A DNA stretch of 64,000 nucleotides from positions 146,204,064 to 146,268,063 of the forward strand of contig CM040126.1 of assembly GCA_022559845.1 (NCBI GenBank). The letters run 5' to 3'. Shown piece by piece: positions 56,153 through 64,000 of this stretch (the stretch's first letter is position 1; each line of letters starts with the position of its first letter). Origin of the DNA: Amorphophallus konjac (Eukaryota; Streptophyta; Magnoliopsida; Alismatales; Araceae). The translations under genes were made by a program, and so were the position numbers. The notes beneath the pieces were generated by a model, which saw only the letters and a program-made list of their open reading frames with translations, did no database searches and was not told the DNA's origin.

Positions 56153-57210
56153 GTGCGAAGAAGTTCAGGGAGGACGTCCGTCGACGACAGGGGGATGGCC
56201 ATGGTGGCGGCGGGAGAAGCCCCCTCTCAGGCCTCACAAAACCCTCCCTCCAATGCCAACACCCCAGCTAACGGACCACCCCCGCCTCCCGCGGCGGTGG
56301 GGCTACCACTCAACGGTGGCGCTGAAGCTTTCCAAGCCCTCAACGGAAAACTGGACATCCTCGTGGACTCATGAGGACCCAGGCGGCCAGGGAAGGAAGG
56401 TCATGAGCCCCTCCGGAGAGCCCTCCCCGCGAGGACGCGTCTCAGCACACTGCCGAAGGCCGCTTCACCCTCCGAGGCTGGCAGATTATCTGTAACAGGT
56501 CAGGAGGACATTCACAAGCCCCTCCCCCGGAGTAAGAGGCCTCCTCCACGCCGAAAAGGGGAAGACCTGTGGCACGCCGTCCAAACACAGAGACTGACGC
56601 CCCCGGGGAGCGCCCAGGAAGTCCCCCCAGCCCCACAACGCGGCGACAGCAGGAGTTATCCCTCCGACTGCGAGAATTTGAGAGACGTTTCGTAGAGCAG
56701 GAGCGCACCCTACGCACCATGCAAAATGTCTCTCCGGCGGAGGACAATGAGAAATCCCTATTCTCCGATCACATCTTGAAGGCAGAGGTATCTCCCAGAA
56801 CCTCCATTCCGACCTTCAAGTCCTACGATGGCCAAGGTGACCCGGCCGACCACTTCGACAGCTTCGACGCCCTGATGACCCTTCACGGAGCGTCCGACGC
56901 CATCAAGTGTCGAGCCTTTGCGACCACCTTGGTCCAAGGTGCCCAAGCATGCTTCCGGGCCCTAGCCCCCGGATCCATCCGGAATTTCAAGCAATTCGGG
57001 CGAGTATTTAAGGAGAGTTTCACCGGTAGCGCCCCCCCGAGGTCGATAGCGGGGCTATTGGCTCTCAAACAGGCGCAAGGGGAGAAACTCCGGGCTTACA
57101 TCAACCGATTCAAGTCGGAAGCCCTGAGAATCCCCCGCCTGGATGTAGCCTCAGCCATAACCGTGCTGACCGGGGGCACCCGGGACGAGAATCTCTGTCG
57201 CGAACTTGTT
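56153..57210 (+). pseudogene. Tat-2 gag, N-terminal part, interrupted
   Basis: It opens MVRRSSGRTSVDDRGMAMVA and stops at a TGA near 56372. After frame changes it continues from 56569 with a coiled-coil (RRQQELSLRLREFERRFVEQ) and the capsid-type gag domain: PTFKSYDGQGDPADHFDSF, CRAFATTLVQGAQACFRAL, KLRAYINRFKSEALRI. It is cut after NLCRELV at 57210 by Tekay(-). It packages element RNA; the capsid would continue beyond the window. Confidence 0.82.
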
Positions 57211-58734
57211 TGTCACGCCCCGAGCGCGGAAGGTACCCGGAGATGCGCGACGAGTTTATATCAATCATGTCAATCAGAGTAGTAGTGTATTCGACACAAA
57301 GACAGAGTGCATAAATATAAAGATAACCCAATCCATTAATTCCTTTAATAAGAATATGTCTATTACAAACCCTTGCAAATACTAGACTCAATAAAATAAA
57401 AATACAACGCTTGACTCAAGAAAAATAGAGAAAATACAGGACTAATTGACGCTTGAGGTGCTCTAACTCTTTCACTCTTGACTTTCCCGATCAGATTGAA
57501 TTCCCTCATCGTCAGACTTACCTGAAAAGTAGGGAAACACTGAGTGAGCGAACGCTCAGTAGGAAATTATATCTCAAGAACTAGCAATGAGTTTAAGTAA
57601 TTACATTTTTCCATGAATGCACTATAGCTATGCATGCTCGCAAAATGACAAGATAGAGAGAGTGGATAATAATAAGATAGCAGGAAGTACTAGTCATGAA
57701 CTTTCAAGAACTTATATCAAAAGATATCAAGATATTCAAGCAAGTAAACTCATCATGTCATGTTGGAATTTGGCTATTTGGTTTCAAGTCAAGCAAGTAT
57801 ACAATTACCCTTTCTCGAGCCACGCAAGTCATGTAATATCAAGTCAAGTACAAGATTTGTGGAATGTTCAATCGAGCTAGTCATGCACTTCGGTATAATG
57901 CCAATACCATGATCAATCAACTCCCATGGGCACAAGTACTTTCGGGTGCTCCTCCCAGGACCAGATCGGGCCCTATATGCGCAGGCATTAATCATGTATT
58001 TTTAACATCCACTTTTGTATATAGACAATATGGAATTTCAAGGATAAAGCTTGTAGGCACGTAGGATAGACTTTGATAGAATAGAGTCCAAAATATGACA
58101 CTTGACATAGATAGGCGATAATAACGGTACAATCACGATTATCGATAAAAACTAGGTGGAATTGGTTCCCTAACTTGGGTACCATGACAAACAAGTATGG
58201 ACATTCTTTATATAGAATTGAGGTCCACAAGAACATCAAGTTTAATATAGAATTGGGGTTTATAAGAACATCATAACAATGTTGATATAGAATTGGGGTT
58301 TCCAAGAACATCATAACAATGTCATGCTTTACCCCTTTCATTAAGATAATTCTCATATCATACACATGGCATGACATGAGAGCCGGTATACCATGTTTCT
58401 ACAGAGTGACATGGCAAAGATTGTGTAAGGGGTTTTTAGGGTACAACCAGCTCAGTCGGCCTTGAGGGAATCCAATGCTCGAGGAGTCTTATGGAGGTCT
58501 CTATGACTAACTCGCTAGTCCAAAGGAACGGAGTGTCCAATGGAGAGCTTGTATGTCAATGAGAGTTAGTGGGTAAACGATAAAACATCATGAAACATGG
58601 GACCATATTCACGGACTGGAATATAGTGCCGATACATATAGAGATATATATATATACATATGAAACCCTCGGTTAACAGTAACGATGAAAAATAGTGTCA
58701 CAGGAAAATAGCGACTTAATCTAAGTCATTATTT

Positions 58735-59200
58735 ATCAAATTAACGCATTCTATAGGGGCGTTTATTTACAAATTTGACGACTTGTACATCAGTCGTCCC
58801 TTCAATATTTCTATTCTGCAGAAAATCAATATTCTGGAATTTTAACAAAATTGCGTCCTGGACAGGGGCGTTACTTTTCAATTAGCGCCCTGGTCTGGGG
58901 CGTCAGTTCAGTAGGAGACGACCTAGACAAGGTCGTGAATTCAAGAATTTACCAATTTTCAGATAATAAAATTTCAGGAAAAAGGGTACATGATCATGAC
59001 AGGAAAAATAGCAGGATTTCACAGGTATACTCATGCAATATTTTAGATTCATTGTTACATAGATATTAAATTTTTAAACGTGGGTATTCATTAATTACAT
59101 GCAATTGACGACTTCTGGGCGGGCCGTCAAAACAATAATTAGCGCCCTAGTGTGGGTCGCTTATTTAAATTAGCGCCCTTGTCAAGGGCGTTTCTTTTTG
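58735..59200. repeat. Palindrome array in the Tekay(-) LTR, part 1 (AGCGCCCT..AGGGCGT units)
   Basis: Spread units such as GGGGCGTTACTTTTC, AGCGCCCTGGTCTGGGGCGT and AGCGCCCTTGTCAAGGGCGT. The last is a near-perfect hairpin with CGCCCTTG/CAAGGGCG arms around one base. Confidence 0.75.
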
Positions 59201-59579
59201 AAATTACATAGAAACCATCTGAAACTACAATAAAACTATATGCATGCACGACCGATGATATTATTAAGATCTTAAGCTAGTTTGGGCTACGATCTTGAGA
59301 AAACCTACCTTATGAAAATCTGGAAGAAGAAACGTGAAGGATTCTGATAGAAAACGATGCTCTGTTCTAAACCGACCTCCAGAAGATGATGTTTGATGAA
59401 GAACCCCTCGTTCTTCAGCACGTCAAGAAACGCAAGGCAGGCAACCTATAGCAAAAGATGATGAAGAACATCAGTATCCTTCATAACCATGACTGAAGGA
59501 AAAGAAGAACACTACCTGTTCTTCGTGCACGGCAGCAACAGACGAACGCCAAAATAGCGAACATATCGAATAGGTGGGT

Positions 59580-59588
59580 ATTTATAGA
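59580..59588 (-). promoter_or_regulatory. TATA box of the Tekay(-) LTR
   Basis: CTATAAATA on the minus strand, about 470 bases into the LTR. Confidence 0.65.
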
Positions 59589-59719
59589 TTTTTAGAATCC
59601 TAATAGGGTTAGAGTTATATTGGAAGTAATACTTCCATGATAAAGTCCTTACTATTTTCCATCTTCGATGTAGTTATCCAGAACTTGCTCTGGATAGACT
59701 CCTGGGTCGAACGAAACTC

Positions 59720-59950
59720 GAACTGAATTAACGTCCTAAGTGAGGGCGTTAATTTAAATTGACGCCTTGTCAAGCGTCATTTCTTATGTGAAACGCGTCC
59801 ATGTAGAGGGCGTCACTTATACTTGCCCTTTTTATTTATATTGGCCGTTGAGAATTGACGACCGCATCTGTTGGCGTCCTTTCTGGAATTCGCGCCTTGC
59901 ATAAGGGCGTTTCTTCTTGAAGTAGCGCCTTGACCCAAGGCGTTATTTTC
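59720..59950. repeat. Palindrome array in the Tekay(-) LTR, part 2
   Basis: Units such as ACGTCCTAAGTGAGGGCGTT, GACGCCTTGTCAAGCGTC, GCGCCTTGCATAAGGGCGTT and GCGCCTTGACCCAAGGCGTT, upstream of the TATA box on the minus strand. Confidence 0.8.
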
Positions 59951-60055
59951 CTTCTAGCTTATTCTTATACGTTTAGGCTTTCATCATCTATTTACTTATC
60001 TTTTTAATTTGATCCATTTTCCAATATCTTTATTTTTTTTTCCAGGGTTGCTACA

Positions 60056-60064
60056 CCCTCCCCC
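60056..60064 (-). promoter_or_regulatory. Tekay(-) polypurine tract
   Basis: GGGGGAGGG on the minus strand, next to the LTR start TGTAGCAACCC. Confidence 0.88.
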
Positions 60065-60130
60065 ACTTAAAAGAATTTGGTCCCCAAATTCCATAGTATA
60101 TATATATGTGGACAGTGTAGAGTATATACC

Positions 60131-60280
60131 TTAAAATAATTCTGGAAATTGCTTTCTCATGAATTCCTCGGTCTCCCATGTGGCTTCATGATCAGAACTC
60201 CTATTCCATTGTACTTTTAGCATGGGAATAACCTTATTCCTTAGAGTACGTACTTCACGATCTAGTATCTTTATGGGCTT
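60131..60280 (-). pseudogene. Tekay(-) chromodomain
   Basis: In frame after a TAG at about 60281-60283: KPIKILDREVRTLRNKVIP, VQWNRSSDHEATWETEEFMR and QFPELF, then TAA at 60131-60133. It has the aromatic and acidic positions expected of Tekay chromodomains. The preceding stop is at the same place as in the plus-strand copy. Confidence 0.85.
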
Positions 60281-60672
60281 CTATTCATATGTGAGATCCT
60301 TTTGGATAACTAAGTCTCCATGATCAATAATATGCGATGGATCGTGCACATACTTCTTCAACATAGATATGTGGAACACATTATGAACATCAGACAATTG
60401 AGGAGGCAATGCGATGGGATAAGCAACATCGCCAACTCTTTCCACTATCTCAAAAGGTCCAATGAATCTTGGTGTAAGCTTGCCTTTAACACCAAATCTC
60501 CTAATTCCACGTCCAGGTGATATCTTGAGAAATACGTGATCTCCGACTTGGAATTCAAGATCTCTCCTTCTTGTATCAGCATAAGCCTTTTGCCTAGACT
60601 GAGCAACTTGCAGTCTTTCTCTAATCAATTGTATCTTCTCAGTGGTATCCTTTACCATGTCTGGTCCTAATA
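60281..60672 (-). pseudogene. Tekay(-) integrase, C-terminal part
   Basis: It continues after a TAA at about 60672 (CAA in the expected frame): IQLIRERLQVAQSRQKAYAD, DHVFLKISPGRGIRRFG and HNVFHISMLKKYVHDPSHII. It is the DNA-binding end of integrase, closed by TAG after DLTYE. Confidence 0.87.
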
Positions 60673-60673
60673 G

Positions 60674-62269
60674 TTATTTTTCTCCAACTTCGTCCCAGCA
60701 TAAGGGTGATCGGCAACTCCTTCCGTATAAGGCTTCGAAAGGTGCCATTTGTATACTTGCCTGGTAGCTATTATTGTATGCAAATTCAACTAGAGGCAAG
60801 TGATCATGCCAGCTTCCATCGAAATCAATGATGCAACATCTGAGCATATCTTCAACCACCTGATTAGTTCTCTCGGTCTGACCATCCGTTTGAGGATGAA
60901 AAGCTATACTAAAGTTAAGCCTTGTTCCCAACGAATGTTGTAGTCCCTTCCAAAAATGAGAAGTAAAATGGGGATCTCTGTCAGACACGATTGAAACAGG
61001 AATACCATGTAATCTGACTATTTCCTTGATGTATAATGCAGCCAAAACATCAACTGACCATCGGCTCTTTATTGGCAAGAAATGCGCCGATTTAGTCAAT
61101 CGGTCAATAATAACCCATATTCCATCATGTCCTCCTTTTGATTTAGATAAACCCATAATGAAATCCATACTAATATTCTTCCACTTCCATTTGGGAATAT
61201 CTAGAGGATGTAATTTTCCAGCAGACTTTTGGTGTTCCGCCTTGACCTGTTGGCAAGTGAGACAGCGTGATACATAGTCTGCTATTTCCCTTTTCATGTT
61301 GGGCCACCAAAAATTCCTCTTTACATCTTGGTACATTTTGGTTGATCCTGGATGAATCGTGTACCTTGATCTATGAGCTTCATCTAAGATCTTCTTCTTT
61401 AACTCGGGACAATCCGGTATGCAAGTTCTATTCCTGAACATTAATCTTCCTTCACAAGTTATTTGGAAATCAGATTGTCCTTCCAGTTTGCCTTTGATCT
61501 CTACTAATATTGGGTCATTATCTTGAAGCGCTCGTATTTCAGATAATAGTTCTGGATGAATGCTTATATGAGATAATGTGACACATTGAAAGTCTGTGTC
61601 CATGCTTATATTGAGTTCAGAGAATTGCTCCAGCAATTTCCATTCTTGAATCATACAATTGGCTAACAGTGCTCTCGGCTTTCGACTAAGGGCATCTACT
61701 ACATGGTTACCCTTTTCGGGATGATATTGTATATTGAAGTTGAAGTCCTTGAGATATTCTAGCCAACGTCTTTGCCTCATATTTAGTTCTTTTTGTGAAA
61801 AGAGATACTTGAGACTCTTGTGATCAGAGTATACAGTAAACTGTACTCCATAAAGATAATGTCTCCATATTTTGAGTGCAAATACCACCGCGGCCAATTC
61901 TAAGTCATGGACGGGGTAGTTCTCTTCATGCTTCTTCAATTGACGAGAAGAATAAGCTATAACCTTTCCTTGTTGCATTAGAACACATCCGAGGCCAATG
62001 CCAGAAGCATCAGTGTATACCTCAAATTTCTCTCCTTCCATTGGTAACGCTAAGACCGGAGCTGTAGTTAGATGATCCTTGAGATTTTGGAAGCTTCTTT
62101 CACATTCCTCACTCCATTCATAACGGATCTCCTTGCGAGTTAGCCTAGTAAGCGGCACGGCGATCTTAGAGAAATCCTTGATGAATCGCCTGTAATAGCC
62201 GGCAAGACCTAAGAAACTTCGGATCTCGCTAGCATTGGTCGGTCTTTCCCAATTTCTTACAGCTTCCAC
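60674..62269 (-). pseudogene. Tekay(-) RT thumb, RNase H and integrase core
   Basis: 531 open codons: [17 protein letters not shown]; RNase H with [27 protein letters not shown] and HVVDALSRK (VV rather than VA); zinc region [12 protein letters not shown] and [11 protein letters not shown]; catalytic [14 protein letters not shown] and QTERTNQ. All integrase acidic residues are present. The RT part is joined to the previous segment by a one-base change near 62265. The segment ends at the TAA before LLGPD. Confidence 0.92.
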
Positions 62270-63009
62270 TTTGATGGATCTACAGACAAGCCATCTTTTG
62301 ATATAACATGTCCGAGAAAAGTTACTTCTTCAAGCCAGAACTCACACTTGCTGAGCTTGGCATATAGTCGGTTTGTCCTTAATATTTGCAATGCAATCCT
62401 CAAATGCTCCTCATGCTCTTCCTTAGTCTTGGAATATATTAATATATCATCAATGAAGACCACCACGAATTGATCTAAATAAGGTCTGAATATGCTATTC
62501 ATCAACTGCATAAAGGCAGCAGGGGCATTTGTTAGTCCAAAAGGCATAACAACAAACTCATAATGGCCATACCTGCTTCTGAATGCGGTCTTATGAATGT
62601 CATCATCCTTGATCCTTAGTTGGTGATATCCTGACTTGAGATCAATCTTTGAAAAATACTTGGATCCAAATATTTGATCAAATAACTCATCGATTCTCGG
62701 CAGTGGATACTTGTTCTTGATAGTGAGATGATTCAACTGTCGATAGTCGATGCATAGTCTCATGGATCCATCCTTCTTCTTTACAAATAGTACAGGCGCT
62801 CCCCACGGGGAAGTACTCGGTCTAATGAATCCTTTCTTAAGAAGTTCCATTAATTGCTCCTTTAACTCCTTGAGTTCAGCAGGGGACATTCTATAAGGTG
62901 CCTTAGAAACAGGTCCAGCACCAGGGACTAAGTCGATGGTGAAGGCCACTTCTCTTTGTGGGGGTAATCCAGGCAAATCTTCTGGAAACACGTCCGGAAA
63001 TTCTTGCAC
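62257..63009 (-). pseudogene. Tekay(-) reverse transcriptase
   Basis: [72 protein letters not shown] and catalytic FIDD at 62446-62457. The frame is intact until a shift at about 62265 after VDPSK. Translation upstream in the same frame (to 63287) continues into the protease end with no need of its own start. Confidence 0.92.
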
Positions 63010-63885
63010 AACTGGGATATCTTCTATCTTAGTTTCCTTAGCCTCCTTAATCGTGACAAATGCAAGGAAAGATACACATCCTTTCCTTATTAGCTTGCTA
63101 GCTCGGAGAGCCGAAATAAGAGGTGACTCGCTCTGACTCTTAGGGCTAGAATAGACTAGTTCTGGAAAGTCCTTGAAAGTAACCTTGCTATTGCGGCAAT
63201 CGACTGTTGCCTGGTATTTGGATAACCAATCCGCTCCCAGTATGACATCATACTCCTTTAGATCTAAACATATGAGATCGATAGGAAGATTTCATCCTTT
63301 TACCAAGACTTCACAGTTTTGATAATGGTGAGTAATATCGGTTTCGTTTCCGAGAGGAGTAGATAAAATTATTTTCATCCATTCCGGTTCCATAGGTAGT
63401 GGGTTAGCAAACTTCTTGGAAATAAAAGAATGTGATGCACCCGTATCAAATAAGACATGTGCATACTTGGAACAAACTTTCAGTGTACCTTCTACTAGTC
63501 CGCCTTCTTCTTCTTCGGTCTCCTTAATTGCGTGAAGACGAGTGTTCTTGGTTACCAGGCGCTTTCCGTCACCGGTTTGATCATTAAGTAATGGGCAATC
63601 GGGAATCCGATGCTCACGGCTCCCGTAACGGAGACATGCTCCAAGTTTCCTCCAGCACTCTTCGGCTTTATGACCAGCCTTGTCACAATGCTTGCATATT
63701 ATATTCGAAGGTGTAGTAGTGATAAAGAAGGGCTTGGCCTTCTTAAATTTTTGGTCTTGAGAAGAAGTACCTCCAGTGCTAGGCCTCTTCTTGAAGTTAG
63801 GTTTAAAGGAACCCGAACTTGTAACTTGTTCCTTCTTATCCTTCCCACGGATTCTATCTGATAGCTCCGTGGCATCTTCTAACAA
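63010..63885 (-). pseudogene. Tekay(-) gag zinc region and protease
   Basis: From 63885: a Lys-rich linker, the knuckle CKHCDKAGHKAEEC (all ligands present), a second unit CLRYGSREHRIPDC (second Cys replaced by Tyr), then the protease active site LFDTGASHSFIS (D-T-G at 63439-63447). A TGA at about 63290 interrupts the protease after VKG, and the frame continues with [10 protein letters not shown] to 63010. The gag start lies beyond the window. Confidence 0.87.
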
Positions 63886-64000
63886 TTGAGCTCAGCGTAC
63901 TTTCTCTGAGTAGACCTGAATATCCATTGGCGCCATCTGGGTAATATATTGGGGCCTGAGCCCATTAAGGAACCGCCTAGCTTTCATCTTTTCGGTGCTA
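63886..64000 (-). pseudogene. Tekay(-) gag, central part at the window edge
   Basis: Minus-strand translation continues the gag (LNGLRPQYITQMAPMDIQ-like residues), consistent with the capsid end of Tekay gag. A stop separates it from the next segment near 63886. Confidence 0.6.

Larger units (their letters stand above)
36600..57210 (+). mobile_element. Second Tat-lineage element (Tat-2), 5' part, with nested insertions
   Basis: Made of the LTR (36600-37319 plus 55722-56112), primer site and the start of gag up to 57210, where Tekay(-) is inserted. The rest of gag and pol should lie beyond 64000. The primer site TGGCGCCG and its surroundings are typical of Tat/Athila-type elements. The LTR is far shorter than that of Tat-1, so the two are different families. 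Confidence 0.8.
57211..60055 (-). repeat. Tekay(-) 3' LTR, 2845 bp
   Basis: On plus it runs TGTCACGCCCCGA to GGGTTGCTACA. It has TATA on minus at 59580-59588, GGTAGGT on minus near 59303-59309, the GCTCAGTAGGAAATTA block near 57565, and hairpin arrays at 58735-59200 and 59720-59950. No gene is visible. Confidence 0.92.
57211..64000 (-). mobile_element. Tekay-type chromovirus on the minus strand, Tekay(-), 5' end outside window
   Basis: Read on minus: gag zinc region, protease, RT, RNase H, integrase, chromodomain, PPT and 3' LTR. It is inserted in the Tat-2 gag. Its pol is close to that of Tekay(+), but the LTRs differ greatly, so they are different families. One frameshift and a few stops break it; it is the best-preserved chromovirus here. 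Confidence 0.92.

Overview
This window is plant nuclear DNA made almost wholly of LTR retrotransposons inserted into one another. No free-standing host gene, rRNA, tRNA or bacterial-type feature was found. The evidence for a plant is the element families: Ty3/gypsy Tat-type elements with a second, archaeal-type RNase H; Ty3/gypsy chromoviruses of the Tekay/Del type with a C-terminal chromodomain; and Ty1/copia SIRE/Maximus-type elements with initiator-Met tRNA primer sites and AAAAAGGGGGAG polypurine tracts. The species cannot be named from the sequence. Almost every coding region is broken by stops or frameshifts. Most of the stops are of the C-to-T / G-to-A type, as expected of old methylated heterochromatin.

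Layout, left to right. (1) 1-19157: a minus-strand Tat element (Tat-1). Its 5' LTR is 15833-19157, gag-pol runs 15740->6410, and a tandem-repeat-rich 3' region follows (6380->2960). A plus-strand gene with four introns (1-2596) lies antisense to it. Its 3' LTR is off the left edge. (2) 19158-25676: the right part of a plus-strand Tekay element, Tekay(+), whose protease gene is split by Tat-1. Its 3' LTR is 22355-25676. (3) 25677-30087: a minus-oriented Tekay-type LTR that received Tekay(+) at its left side and a solo LTR (26586-29558, TSD GCGCC) in its middle. (4) About 30093-36599: a minus-strand SIRE-type element, SIRE(-), that kept gag and lost all of pol. (5) 36600-57210: the 5' end of a second Tat element (Tat-2). 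Its LTR holds a short non-autonomous element (37320-55716, TSD GGACC), whose own 5' LTR holds a complete 13.4-kb SIRE-type element, SIRE(+) (38255-51661, TSD CGGCG/CGGCA). (6) 57211-64000: a minus-strand Tekay element, Tekay(-), inserted in the Tat-2 gag gene and running off the right edge.

The insertions give a relative order. SIRE(-) is the oldest. Its left LTR was hit by the outer Tekay LTR, which was hit by Tekay(+) and the solo LTR; Tekay(+) was then hit by Tat-1. Its right LTR was hit by Tat-2, which was hit by the non-autonomous element (then by SIRE(+)) and by Tekay(-).

The most unusual signals are: the phase-consistent, spliced antisense gene carried by Tat-1; arrays of different short palindromic units at similar places in four Tekay LTRs; dense arrays of an AAGTCTRTACA-type motif just upstream of the SIRE TATA box; a stop codon at the same place before the chromodomain in two separate Tekay copies; and higher-order minisatellites in the Tat-1 3' region.
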